Below are positions 10,986 to 21,378 of a stretch of DNA of 64,000 bases, one piece after another; positions within the stretch are counted from its first letter, which is position 1; each line of letters starts with the position of its first letter. The translations under genes and the position numbers were made by a program. The stretch covers positions 21,061,071 through 21,125,070 of the forward strand of contig OX463862.1 of the NCBI GenBank assembly GCA_949825065.1, in the 5' to 3' direction. The stretch comes from Odontocerum albicorne (Eukaryota; Arthropoda; Insecta; Trichoptera; Odontoceridae). The notes beneath the pieces were generated by a model, which saw nothing but the letters and a program-made list of their open reading frames with translations, was not told the origin of the DNA and ran no database searches.

Positions 10986-11157
10986 ACAGTCCCCAACCCG
11001 AATGTTTACCGTTAGAAACGTGTATGTTGGTACCAGTTCGAACAGAATTCAGTCTTGTTTGTGCTCCCTGATGATGAGGTGAAAACCTTGAAACCGGTAG
11101 GATTATACCGTTACAAAAAGTGGAATAAACAGTGTTTGATAAAACAAATCACAATCT
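10986..11157 (+). mobile_element. PLE-1 single-arm copy
   Basis: It runs CCCAACCCGAATGTTTAC..GGTACCAGTTCGAACAGAATTC..CTGATGATGAGG..GAAACCGGTAGG..GTGTTTGATAAAACAAATCAC. The hammerhead-like core lies at 11068-11100. Confidence 0.65.
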
Positions 11158-11687
11158 TTATTTATTGAATAACACCAAAGATGTCTCAATTTTTTTACAC
11201 ATAAATTAAAAAAACATTTTAAGTAATTTAATTCGAAAGATTTTTAACGACCACAACACGAAAAATTATTCTCTAAAAAAGCTTTAAGAGCCTCTGCTTT
11301 CAAAAGAAACCAGGTGCATATCTTAATGCCGATCGTGCAAATTACAAAAGTTTAGCGACCTTCCCAGAACACGGCGTGCCGTCCCAATAAACCCCATCTC
11401 CTATTTAGACATTCGACCCCAGACGTTATTTGGAGGAATTAGGCTCTTTTTATCGCTCGTAACATGTTTTATATTAACTTTCTTGTGTTTCAAAAACCAC
11501 CATTAACTTGAAGAAAAGTGAAAGAAAATCAAACGAAATTATTGTAATTATAAATAGAGGATTTCGGACAAAATTCATATGTTGAATATATTGCGCAAGT
11601 AGACCAACTACATATTTTTTTATGATCAACTATACATATTTCCAATATGAATAGTTTTATTGGAATATGTCATAACATACAAACCGT
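11158..11687. other. Unassigned
   Basis: No gene or recognised repeat. Confidence 0.4.
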
Positions 11688-11808
11688 CACGTCATTTCGC
11701 TGCTGGGATAGGCATAGAGATTGCCAGACTTCCCAACGCACATTCTTCGCCTCTTCTACATTAATAGACTTTCTCATAAAACATCTACGATTACTTTGAC
11801 TTTCTACG
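11688..11808 (-). mobile_element. LINE-A tail, target of a hAT MITE
   Basis: The plus strand (CGTCATTTCGCTGCTGGGAT.GGCAGAG.., then ..CATCTACGATTACTTTGACT) is the complement of the LINE-A 3' end. It stops at the hAT insertion at 11817. Confidence 0.6.
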
Positions 11809-11816
11809 TTGTAGTT

Positions 11817-12229
11817 TAGGCCTGGCCAACCCAAATTGGTCTACGGGTCGCATGACCGTCTAAAATTTTCCAAGGGACGCACATAAATAAAAAAAAAGCT
11901 AAATTTGTTCCAATATTTTTTTCGATATCTAGCGTTACAACGAAATTCGTACTAATTTTGTTTTTGCAAGTGATTGATTTGAATGCAGAGGTACACAGAA
12001 AGTGTTCAATCAGTGTAAATCTGAAAAAAAAAAAAAAAAACAAGGCTATAACTAGATACGAAGAGAAAAAATATATTGAACCAACGACAACATGTATTCG
12101 TATGGCAATATTATGACTTAGAATTCTAAGTTATTAATTCTTAAATGTATTTATACGGTAATTTTTTTTAATCGTCATATATGACCGAGGGTCATATGTG
12201 ACCCGCGGTCCATGGGTTTGCCAGTCCTG
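11817..12229. mobile_element. hAT-type MITE with 8-bp target duplication
   Basis: The ends TAGGCCTGGCCAACCC and GGGTTTGCCAGTCCTG are inverted repeats (the first T is probably a mutated C). The duplication TTGTAGTT lies at 11809-11816 and 12230-12237. Eight-base duplications and CAGG..TGGC ends are typical of hAT. The minus-strand ORF inside is AT-rich and without transposase motifs. Confidence 0.85.
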
Positions 12230-12237
12230 TTGTAGTT

Positions 12238-13061
12238 GATAGCAGTGTTTTTTTCGTTATTTTAATATGTTATTGTTTTTATTACAACACTTATATAATT
12301 TTTACGTAATAGTTAAGAATTAATTGTCTTTGTATTTAGTTAACGGTTGTTTTCTTAATTAATATTTCAATTGCATCGATCTTTATCTGCTTTAAAGTGT
12401 TAGATATAGGTTGGCATGATCTGCTCCATGAAACACATAAGGATAACTATTTGAAAAGCCTCATCAAAATTTATGATGATATATGAACACTATCATATAC
12501 CATACGTATAGTGCTCTCTAAACGGTGCTATATAAATTGTCGTTTTATTCTTATTATTGAATATTCTTCGTTCTGTTTGATTGGAAGAGACTGCTACATG
12601 ACAATAAACTGCCAATATGTACTTAATAAAACGAAAGTGTAATTAAAAAATAATATTAAATTAAAATAAATACTCGGCATTAAAAAAATGCCAATATCGT
12701 ATCTTGAATATTGACTATTTATTAGGTCTGCGAAAATTCTTGAAACTTACACGCCTGAAAAGGGAATGTTTCCTTTAATTTTGTTTGTATAGATTTTGTT
12801 ATGACTCAAGTTTCACGATGCCACGAAATTTCAATCTAATTACGAGTCCTGAGGAGTCGACCCTCATTTCGTCGCACAGAGTCGCTTTTTCTTTTTGTTG
12901 AAAGTTAACGAGGTACATTGTCGATCAATCCATGAGGCTTTCGCAAGTTTGGCCATCGCCATTATTTATACTATATGTTTATTCCTTTGTAATTTTGTAG
13001 AAAGTACCAGAAAGGTTTATTAATTAAGTTTATATTAACTAACAATATTGCAGCAATGGTC
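12238..13061. other. Mostly unassigned; R4 tail near 12505-12560
   Basis: GTGCTCTCTAAACGGTGCTA followed by TATAAATTGTCGTTTTATTC is the R4 3' end. The rest is AT-rich without genes. Confidence 0.5.
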
Positions 13062-13140
13062 TGACGGTTAACATTCCCGCTAAGCACGTGGAAGCCCCTC
13101 GTTAGTTCCTGGCGAAGACACTTTCGGACTGATTTTACTC
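13062..13140 (+). mobile_element. SINE-3 tRNA-like head
   Basis: AATGGTCTGACGGTTAACATTC (box A-like) continues CGCTAAGCA.GTGGAAGCCCC with a weakened box B. Sister copies are at 55750 and 56320. Confidence 0.5.
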
Positions 13141-13479
13141 TGAGACCGTTATATATAAGAATTTATTTAATTCTGTTACTTATATCTTGCTTATCCTATT
13201 TTTTTATAACGCTGTAAAGCAACACAAAAACAGCGCTATGTAAAAAAAACTCTAACGAAAGACTGTAGCAAATTAGACTTGCCGATCATCTTGGAATTTT
13301 GATCTACAAGCCATCGGAACTGTTGGTTTGATATGTCAAGATAGTGTAATGAATGAAGTGCAACAGCTTGCACACAATAAACTCATACACTCATAGGCAT
13401 ATTCCATTTGCAGGATAGTTGACACTCATACTCGATTTCTACGGATTGCCTTTCAAATCAGAACATAACATCAATAAGT

Positions 13480-13640
13480 TTACGGAAAGTTAAAATCAAG
13501 ATTAATTTATATTTTCAAAACTGAAATTCGATTTGCATGGAAAAAAATTTAACTGTTATACTATTTTGAGATGAAAACTTCAGAAAATTTATGGTATAAA
13601 AAAGTAATTCATCGTTGATGACAATATTGAAAATTTAATA
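13480..13640 (+). mobile_element. Possible mariner 3' relic
   Basis: TTTTCAAAACTGAAATTCGA and ATGAAAACTTCAGAAAATTT parallel 40110-40290, which ends in a mariner-like CIELQGDYIEK C-terminus. Here no frame is readable. Confidence 0.35.
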
Positions 13641-13696
13641 ATGGTTTCATTCTATCTTGGGTCGCAACCCCTTAGAACCTTACTGCGTATATTGAC

Positions 13697-13890
13697 ACGG
13701 TGACCTCCATAGCATTGTTGGTAGGATGCATGTCTCCTAGCCCGAGGGTTACGGGTTATCATACCAGATTAAAAAAAGAATTCCAGTCTAGTTTTCACTT
13801 AAGGCCTCTTCAAAACCTTTCTGGTTTTGATTTTCCCGTGGCAATAAACCCGTCAGGATGTATTTTAAACAATAAAATTGTAATATAATA
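13697..13890 (+). mobile_element. SINE-1, diverged
   Basis: The head is CCTCCATAGCATTGTTGGTA.., the body TTCCAGTCTAGTTTTCACTT, and the tail CCCGTGGCAATAAACCCGTC. The 62-codon ORF here is incidental. Confidence 0.75.
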
Positions 13891-14299
13891 CTGTACAATA
13901 ATACCAATTATTTTTCTTTCGTTCTTTGTCATTCATCTTCCTTATTCTCGTGCCTTGTCCGATCCGTCGACGTCAGCTATCGACTCCTTCGGATTTCTTT
14001 TATACCGATTAACTTTCGAACGTTACGGAACCAGATAATCTGTCTTCGTCCAGTAACTCAACGACCCTCATTTTTTTGTTTAAGAATGAGCTGCACTACT
14101 TCATATTTGGAACCACGCAGAACATGTCACAAGTATGACCCTTTCCTAATTTGGACGTTTGTCAAAAGCACATATTTTGTCACAGCTCCTTGAAGAACAA
14201 TCGTGTTGCTGACAATGTACTAGTATGTCAAAATCTTATAGATCCAAATTTCAGAGCGTTCCAATAACTCCATTGTGTTCACCTTGAGGGTTAATGTCA

Positions 14300-14700
14300 C
14301 CATTTCATATAACAGTTCAGACCATCTGCCGTCGAAGACATATTGTCGACAATTTGTCGGTGATTCTCAGTTATTTGAGAATGGAGGCATTAGTTCGTCT
14401 TTCTGTCCATTGAATTCGTTACATCCTTCTCCAGTACCATATTTCAAATGCATCTATTCTACGTCTCTCAATTACTCTCAGAGTCCACGTCTCTACACCG
14501 TATATAAATATTGCGAATACGAGAGACTTAACAAGATGCATTCCTTCGTCGTGATGGTGATATTTCTGCTCTTCCATATCTTTTCCAGATTTGACATCAA
14601 ATTTTCTGCCATTCCAGTTCTTCCTTTCACCTCAGCCTCACATCATCCATTTTTGGTAATAGTGTAGCCTAAGTAACCACGTCTAGATAATTTATTTGGT
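14300..14700 (-). mobile_element. LINE-B 3' ORF fragment
   Basis: The minus strand encodes, with disruptions, a segment homologous to 29972-30241 (..RRIDAFEMW.. and ..TNASI). The 130-codon plus-strand ORF at 14275-14667 is its shadow. Confidence 0.6.
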
Positions 14701-14740
14701 GGCAGTTTGTTACTGCAGTCTCTTACAATATAATCAACAG

Positions 14741-15264
14741 CCTTCTCCCTGTCTCCATCCCAACTCACTGTCTGCGAAGACTGTTGGGGTCAGCTCTCCT
14801 CGTCCTCAGGTTGTATGCTTTTCTGTCCCGGACTACGTCGCCCAGGCCGTGCCTCTGCATCATGTTATCTTTTTGCACCACCCACGAATTCTTTGGTCTT
14901 CCTCTGGTTATTATTCGAGGAAGATCCATTGAGATTGCCTAGTTCACAATGTGATAGGGTGCTCTGCATTCAACGTCCCCACTCCATCTCAATCGCTTCT
15001 CCTCCATCTTACTGTTGATGTCTGTAACATCCAGGCTTCCACGATTGCGTGAACTTTTTATTTTGTATCTTAGGGAGACACCAGCTGACCATCTTAGCAT
15101 GCGCATTTCAGCAGTTTCTAGTTGACTGGAGTAAGAGTTATACATCGTCCAGCATTCGGAGCCATAAAGGAGTGGGGGTCTGACAATCGTTTGGTATACT
15201 TTTCATTTTAACTTTACTGGTGTTTTCGGATCACATAGAACTCCCGTCATTGATCTTAACTAAT
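14741..15264 (-). mobile_element. LINE-C, 5'-truncated, with 14-bp target duplication
   Basis: AATATAATCAACAG is repeated at 14727-14740 and 15265-15278. The 524-bp insert reads on the minus strand as a LINE ORF end (RLRWSGDVECRAPYHIVN with the later RGRPKNSW-like part), ending at a GA-rich 3' tail beside 14741. Five-prime truncation plus a long target duplication is the mark of target-primed reverse transcription. Confidence 0.85.
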
Positions 15265-15278
15265 AATATAATCAACAG

Positions 15279-15985
15279 TAATAAAAAAACGACTAACTTT
15301 TCTATGTTATACATCCTCGGTAAGATACAGGCAAAATACTAGTTTACTACGGACACGACAAACAAAATGCAAAAAACCCAGATCCATATATATATTGTGT
15401 GTCCACTTTAAATTACCTGTTGATTTTTTTATAAATCATGTATTGATAACATTTCTTGTCATAAATAGTAGGAAGACATCGACGTAAGATTTTTAACTCT
15501 CTAAGATTCGTCGATTTAAAACATTTGAAGGAGATTTTGCTTTCTAAATAGCGTCCAAGGCATTTCTTATTATTTTTCTTTAAGCTTCTTTTTAGTTTAA
15601 CTCTTGTGTAAACTCCCGTATAGAGGTATATTACAGTTTTGCACAGACCCCTCTGCCCCTAAAGGAAATCCTGTCTCCGCCATTTTAGCTTGACGAATCA
15701 TATGATGGATTCAAAGTGGAAACTCGTGGAAGATTTTTTACCAGTGAAACGTAAGAATGATTGATGGAAGCGAAGTTAAAAATATTCCTTTGTGCCTGGA
15801 GTTTGAAAGGTAAAGTGGCAAGCAGTAATATTGACTAACTTATTTTTTATTCGTTTTAAGTTTGTTTGTCATACTGTGTTATGTGAATACATATTAGATT
15901 TATAGCTGAAGTCAATATTTAATATAAACAATATATTTAAATGAAGAACGCTCTTTAAGTCAAATGTGTTCAGGAATACCTAAAA
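15279..15985. other. Unassigned
   Basis: No recognised gene or repeat. Confidence 0.4.
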
Positions 15986-15989
15986 ATCA

Positions 15990-16115
15990 AACCCATGATG
16001 CTTGAGTGCTAAATACTTTTTGTCAGAAGTAATGGGTTCAAATCCCGAGTCAAAGCACCCTTGAAAAGAGTCTGATCTCTAATGGTGCTATGAAAATTGT
16101 ATTTTTATTATTATT
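15990..16115 (+). mobile_element. R4 3' half
   Basis: ATGCTTGAGTGCTAAATAC (box A-like), GGGTTCAAATCCC (box B), then CACCCTTGAAAAGAGTCTG..CTCTAATGGTGCTATGAAAA. This copy best shows that the R4 3' half could be tRNA-derived. Confidence 0.55.
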
Positions 16116-16124
16116 TTAAATGAA

Positions 16125-16385
16125 AGATCTAAAGAGAAAGACATGAGAATAAATGAATGGTTGAATTAAAATAGGCACTAAGTACCAAAAAAAAAACAAA
16201 AAAGACTAAGTATGCAGTTTCATTATATATGACATATAGAACGAAACTGCATACTTAGCTTTTTTTTGGTACAAAGTGCCTATTTTAATTTAACCATTCA
16301 ACTATTCCAAAATCATTGTGATAGAAAAATGTGAAAGGAAAAGTAAATGCGATATATGGGTGAGTAATGCAAGATAAGAGGCAAA
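16125..16385 (+). mobile_element. LINE-A relic split by a palindrome
   Basis: GTGAAAGGAAAAGTAAATGC followed by GATATATGGGTGAGTAATGC matches 46195-46245 on the plus strand. It is interrupted by 16155-16302. Confidence 0.45.
16155..16302. mobile_element. Palindromic MITE, arms about 65 bp
   Basis: GAATGGTTGAATTAAAATAG..CTAAGTATGCAGTTTC pairs with GAAACTGCATACTTAG..CTATTTTAATTTAACCATTC across a 15-20 base loop. The arms are nearly identical. No ORF. Confidence 0.75.
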
Positions 16386-16689
16386 TTAAGAATTCTGCTA
16401 TTTAGGTGGAAATTTCTCAGATGATGGATGGATGCATTGTGAGGGATATTGAACGGCGTGTAGCGATAGAAAATAAAGACAATGGGGTACTAAAACCGGA
16501 CAATATCAAAATATGCCAATATGAAAATCCACAACAGTATTTTAGTGCCAACTTTGAAGTATGGAAGTTAATTGTGGACATGGAACAAGGCTGAAAAGGG
16601 CCGAATAAATGTCGTTAAATTTTGGAATTTCTCGAAGACAGCCCTTTATGAGAAGCCTTATCATTTTTTTTAATTATATTTATATGAAC

Positions 16690-17015
16690 ACTGCACAAAT
16701 ACATTGCACTACACCTTAAGCCGAATATACTACTATCATATATCGGAAGACCCACAAATGTTTCTCTGTAGTTCGTCTTTTCTTGGTAAGTTTTTTGCGG
16801 TTTTCTTAGCAAATATGTTTTTATTAAAATATCCAAATGCGGGAAAGTACCTTATCTAATGACCACAGCCGCCACCTTTATGTCATTACTCAACTTATAT
16901 TAATATGTTTTTTAGTACTTTTATAATCTGTTTATTAAAGTGCGTTCAAATCTCGAGTAAGTTCGCCCTTGAGGAGAGTACGCTCTCTAAATGGGGCTTT
17001 ATAAATTATTTTTTT
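16690..17015 (+). mobile_element. R4 repeat, near complete
   Basis: Starts ACATTGCACTACACCTTAAG..GAATA and passes GTAGTTCGTCTTTTCTTGGT and AGCCGCCACCTT. It ends GAGAGTACGCTCTCTAAATG..TTATAAATTATTTT. The order matches 58560-59165. Confidence 0.6.
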
Positions 17016-17029
17016 TATCTTATCAAATA

Positions 17030-17560
17030 TTTCAGCTTTGACTTTCTGGTACTCCGTTATAAAATACTAAACTATAAATTGTAATTTGTTTTATCAAACA
17101 CTGTTTATTCCACTTTTTGTATCGGTATAACCCTACCAGTTTCAAGGCTTTTACCTCATCATCAGGTGAGCGCAAACAAGATTGAATTCTGTTCGAACTG
17201 GTACCGAGATATACGCTTTTAACGGTACCTAAATATTCGGGTGCATCGAGATAAACATCTGGCAAACACATATACGAGTATATCAAGAATCTCTCCACTG
17301 CTCGCCGAGGTCGTCCCATGCCTCCCCCAGTCCCCAACCCGAATGTTTACTATTAAAAGCGTGTATTTCGGTACCAGTTCGAACAGACTTCAGTCTTGTT
17401 TGCGCTCCCCTGATGATGAGGTGAAAGCCTTGAAACCGGTAGGGTTATACCGATGCAAAAAGTGGAATAAACAGTGTTTGATAAAACAAATTACAATGTC
17501 TTTAAACTTCCATGAACACTGTTAATGCCTTAACTTTAAATTATATATAACTATAAATTA
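17030..17560. mobile_element. PLE-1 foldback, two opposed arms
   Basis: The minus-oriented arm (about 17068-17262) and plus-oriented arm (about 17328-17505) are inverted copies. Each runs from GGTACC.GTTCGAACAGA through CTGATGATGAGGT and GAAAC to GTGTTTGATAAAACAAATTA. The two ORFs (101 and 94 codons) read through the arms and share ..CLRSPDDEVKALK; they are by-products. Hammerhead-like cores and head-to-head pseudo-LTRs suggest a Penelope-like element, but no reverse transcriptase is present. Confidence 0.65.
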
Positions 17561-18215
17561 CTTTGTTATTCCACAAATTACATACCATTCAACCTGAAGA
17601 GAGCCTCAGGATAGGGGGTAGAAACTTTGTTAAATGTCGGTTTATTATTTACGAGTGCCAACCTCTGCTAATTTGATATAGCGCTATTTCCCGACTATTA
17701 AAATCACCCCAAGAACGATTCAAAACTGAAACTGCCACTGGTCATTAATTTTGTCACGTATTAGCTATAAAAAAATATTTACATTAAATGTGCTTGTGAG
17801 AAAAAAACACTACATAATTCATAACGAAAGTAATTTATCTCATAACGAATAAAAAGAATTGAGGTGTAAAGTGAATATAAACTACATTAATTATTCTAAT
17901 TACATCTTTCTCAGCTCCATATAATATTAGATTAACACATTTTCAAAAGTAAATGAGGATTTCAAAATTCCAGACACAGTGCTTTAAATGTTAAAGCTCC
18001 TTTGAGGATATTTTCTTGGCCATTGCTTAAGCTAATTAACTTTTTACGTTCAAATATCAAGGGTCTACTAGGATCATGTGTTTTTATTTTGTCCTTGTTC
18101 ATAGTGGACGACAAAAATAATTTAAATTGGTATTTTGTTTATTTAAAAAAATAATTATTAACTAAATTTAAAGTTAATATTTTTGATAAATTAATCTCCT
18201 GCCTCCTTCCACCCA
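17561..18215. other. Unassigned
   Basis: AT-rich; nothing recognised. Confidence 0.4.
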
Positions 18216-18217
18216 CA

Positions 18218-18412
18218 AAGACCTCCGTGGCCCGGTGGTAAGACGCTTGTCTGCCGATCCGGATGTTGCGGATTCGATCCCCGCTGGAATCCAGATTTTT
18301 TTAATGGAATTTCAGTCTGGTTTTTACTTAGGGTCCATTAAAACATATTTCTTGTTTGTTTGGAAGAAATTGCCACATGGCAATAAACACGCCAGGTGAA
18401 ATAAATAAAAAA
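18218..18412 (+). mobile_element. SINE-1
   Basis: Clear box A (TGGCCCGGTGGTAAGACGC) and box B (GGATTCGATCCCC), body TTTCAGTCTGGTTTTTACTT, tail GGAAGAAATTGCCACATGGC.. ending in an A/T-rich run. Confidence 0.85.
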
Positions 18413-18521
18413 AAAATGTCCATTCTAAAATGTTATTGTTAGATGCGTATAGTCTATGGTCTAAAAACCTTCAATCCGGTACGGTTACTCCACTATCTAA
18501 AGTGGAAAAAGCATTGATTAA

Positions 18522-18830
18522 AACCCTTTTAATCCCACGGGGCCGATTATCGGCCCCAACTTGTGAATGCGAAAAATCGCACGGGGCCGATCATCGGCCT
18601 CAAAGTTTTCATACAAGTTATTTATGTTGAAGAAAAAAAATTATTTTTTTTATGAAATATCAAAATTACTTATTATTTTACACTCCACAGGGAAGTCTTC
18701 ACAAAAAAAATTGTTGTTAAAACTAAATATTAACTAAGATAAAAAATAAAATATAAACTACTGTTTTTTTGCCAAAAAATGCTTGGGATTTTTCGCACAT
18801 TTTATGCAAAATATGGTGGATTAAGGTTAA
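18522..18830. mobile_element. TTAA-flanked MITE inside the foldback
   Basis: TTAA lies at 18518-18521 and at 18831-18834. The ends are CCCTTTTAATCCCACGGGGC and ..GGTGGATTAAGG, with subterminal palindromes GGGGCCGATTATCGGCCCC and GGGGCCGATCATCGGCC. Removing it and one TTAA restores the PLE-1 run ATTGATTAA+ACAAATTAC seen elsewhere as GTTTGATAAAACAAATTAC. Confidence 0.7.
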
Positions 18831-19310
18831 TTAAACAAATTACAAAAATTTCAAATTATTTATTTAATCTTAGAAAACACGTTTGTTCCACTTTTTGGAG
18901 GCATGTTATTTTTATTTTTTTTAATAAAATAAATAAAATACTTATTTTTTATTAACCATTGTTTTATTTGAGTTCCCTGCCGGTTTTAAAGACCGCCGTC
19001 TTCCTCGTCAGGTGAAGATGAACTAGATTATGTGTTAAATATATATTTTTCTAATTGTAATAGGTACAAGAGAGGGGAGGGGAGTTGTGGCTAATAAGGG
19101 GAAGGGAGTAGGTAAGTATCAAAAGGATGACTTTTGAACGAGAATGCGAGACGAGGACGGGATAATAGCACTCTGCTAAATATGGTTCCCATTCAAAAGC
19201 CATCTTTTTGACACCTACCTACTCCCCTTTCCTTAGTAGCCACTAAGTCCCTCCCCCTCATGTACCTATTACAACTAGAAAAACAATATTTTAGACATAA
19301 TTTAGTTCAT

Positions 19311-19352
19311 CTTCACCTGACGAGCAAGACGGGGGTCTTTGAAACCGGCAAT
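19311..19352 (+). ncRNA. Hammerhead-like ribozyme motif in PLE-2 arm
   Basis: In order: TTCAC (stem I), CTGACGA, a stem II hairpin AAGAC/GTCTT, GAAAC, then CCGGC in place of a self-complementary ACCGGT. The catalytic boxes CUGANGA and GAAA are intact. Stem II starts after an extra unpaired base or two, and stem III is imperfect, so activity is uncertain. Confidence 0.45.
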
Positions 19353-19844
19353 GAACTCAAATAAAACAGTGGTAAATAAAAAAATAAAAATAATTGTTTT
19401 TTTTTTTTTTTGAAAAATTTATAAACGTTACACCTCAAAGGGAAATGAAATATTTTCTAAGATTGTGGAAACAATTAATTATTGTTATTTGTTTAATAAA
19501 ACACTGTGTTTTTCTCTTAAGATAGCGGTATAGTCGTACCGGTTGCAAGATTTTCAGTTCATCATCAGGGGAGCACAAATAATAATGAATCATGCCCATA
19601 GATTACACGCATCTAACTGTAAAAAAATGTGATGGAGATTGTGGGTGGAGGGAGGCAAGATATATATTTGGCAGGCAGTGATGAGATATTTTTGACATAT
19701 GTGTTAACCGTACTGACTTTGATATTTCCAGGGTCTCTAATATGTATAATTTCTTTCCGGAATTATTGGTATGCAAGACTTCGACATCATCGATAAAAAA
19801 ATTGTGTGATTTTCTCGGTAAGAATGATGAGCCATTGTCTGCCT

Positions 19845-20065
19845 CATCTACATTCATACACCTTCTCATACAATTCCTACGATTTCTTTAACTTTTAACA
19901 TTTCTGTCTTTCAAAATAATTAACTTGATACATTCATAATTTCCTTGGTATCTCTTCACCACGCCTCTCCCTCACATTTGCACTGTATCTTTATTTTTGT
20001 TTCGTTTTCCTTCATTCATGTATTCTACATGCCTAAACCCTCTCAGAGTGCTCCTTTTTTACTTA
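19845..20065 (-). mobile_element. LINE-A fragment
   Basis: Plus-strand complements TCTACATTCATACACCTTCT..CCACGCCTCTCCCTCACATT follow the family order. The minus-strand ORF at 19603-19869 starts in it (MRRCMNVDEAD, a LINE-A C-terminal motif) and then runs into unrelated DNA. Confidence 0.6.
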
Positions 20066-20245
20066 TTTAATACTTACATACCTACCAACACGCCGTTTCC
20101 TTATCAGGGTAGATAGAGGGGAGAACGCCTGCATTTTCAATCACAATACACATTCTTGATCTCTGTCTACCACCCCTTGAACACACATATATTTATTAGT
20201 CTTTCTTCATTCATTCGTTTTAAATGCCCAAGCTATTTCAAAGTG

Positions 20246-20537
20246 AAATAAAAAACTTATTTTATATTTTTGTGTTCACCACAGGTTTAATTTAGGTTCA
20301 CAACTAGTTTTGAAGACCACCGTCTTCTTCGACAGGTGAATATATATAGTTTATATTCACCTAACGAAGAAGACGGTGGTTTTCGAAACTAGTTGTGAAC
20401 CTTAATTAAACCTGTGGTGAAAACAAAAATATAAAATAAGTTTTTCATTTTACTTTTTTATTTTACTTATTTTTTCCTTTTATGTAAAAAATGGCCCCAC
20501 AAAGTGAAACTATAGTCTTTTCGAAGATTCAAGAAAT
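20246..20537. mobile_element. PLE-2 foldback with 11-bp target duplication
   Basis: A 292-bp insert whose first 210 bases form inverted arms of about 95 bp around 20340-20352. Each arm carries the hammerhead-like motif. The 11-bp duplication is too long for the DNA transposon types in this window and fits target-primed retrotransposition, as expected for Penelope-like elements. No coding sequence. Confidence 0.7.
20356..20399 (+). ncRNA. Hammerhead-like ribozyme motif, best stem I
   Basis: TTCAC 20356-20360 pairs with GTGAA 20395-20399 (stem I). The core box is 20361-20367 (CTAACGA, one change from CTGANGA). Stem II arms are 20369-20374 (GAAGAC) and 20379-20384 (GTTTTC) with loop GGTG, then GAAA at 20385-20388, and ACTAGT at 20388-20393 as a loop-less palindromic stem III, with cleavage expected after T20394. 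The mutation in the core predicts that this copy is inactive. Confidence 0.5.
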
Positions 20538-20916
20538 ATTTCAAAGTGATTTCCTTAATCTTACTTAATACACCAGCCTTAAGTTCGTATTCTTCCCTAA
20601 TCAATTTAGACCGTATTATGTTAAACATGATTATTTCTGTTTTTTTATATTTTTTTACAAGTCCTCGTTATTCTAGTTTTTATATGTAAACTTTTCCCAT
20701 ATTTTTACCTTTATGACTGGATAAAAAGTTGCCTCGAGTAATTCAATTTTTGATATCTTTATAATCTGAGTTCAAATAAACAAATTACGTTTTTATGAAA
20801 GTTAAACTTGAAAAAATTATTTGACATTTATAACTTTGACGTACAAAAAGATCCAAATCACGTATTTACTGTTTTTTAATATTAAGTTATTGCTTGTATG
20901 AATTCGAAATCGAAAC

Positions 20917-21030
20917 ATGCAATACACACGAACCTAAGTACTATGTACAAAACATGCGATACACACGAACCTAAGTACTATGTACAAAACATGCGATACA
21001 CACGAACCTATGTACAAAACCATACTTAAA
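20917..21030. repeat. 37-bp direct repeat, about 2.7 copies
   Basis: Unit ACATGCGATACACACGAACC then TAAGTACTATGTACAAA. Confidence 0.9.
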
Positions 21031-21057
21031 CTAACCATTGTATTTTATTACACTTTG

Positions 21058-21255
21058 TTGTATACAGTAAAACCTGGTGGGATTATTGCCATGTGGCAAT
21101 CTCTTTCACCCAACCAGAAAGATGTTTAAAAGGCATTAAGTGATAACCAGACTGAAATCCTTTTTAAAAAATCTGGATTCCAGTGGGATTGGAACCCGGA
21201 AAACTCCGGGTTTGGAAACATACGTCTTACCAACTAGGCCACGGAAGCCACCGTT
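21058..21255 (-). mobile_element. SINE-1
   Basis: Inverted copy: the plus strand shows the tail first (CCATGTGGCAATCTCTTTCA) and the tRNA-like head last (CGTCTTACCAACTAGGCCAC). Confidence 0.85.
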
Positions 21256-21378
21256 TTGTGAATATAGATAACCAGGTCACTAGACAAGACCGGTGACGAA
21301 GTGGTTACATTCCTCAATCACAAATATTAACATTCAGTTGGAGCATTCACATTCTCCATTCACAACCTTACACGGACT

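Larger units (their letters stand above)
18427..19620. mobile_element. Large composite foldback holding PLE-1 and PLE-2 motifs
   Basis: The outer ends GTTAGATGCGTA..TCTATGG (left) and CCATAGATTACACGCATCTA (right) are inverted. Going inward each arm has a PLE-1 stretch, a shared spacer (AATCTTAGAAAA.A / TTTTCTAAGATTG.GG) and a PLE-2 stretch, and the arms meet near 19160. The left arm is lengthened by the TTAA element at 18522-18830. No protein is encoded. Confidence 0.7.
20075..20720 (-). mobile_element. LINE-A fragment split by a PLE-2 insertion
   Basis: A second LINE-A copy (CACGCCGTTTCCTTATCAGG..) is broken at 20245 and resumes at 20549 with TTTCCTTAATCTTACTTAAT. The 11-bp duplication ATTTCAAAGTG (20235-20245 and 20538-20548) marks the insert. 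Confidence 0.7.

Noticed and set aside
14275..14667. 130-codon plus-strand ORF
   Set aside because: It is antisense to a LINE-B coding fragment that has homologous copies at three other places.
17032..17525. Two related ORFs sharing CLRSPDDEVKALK
   Set aside because: They read through opposed arms of a PLE-1 hairpin; the similarity is DNA-level.
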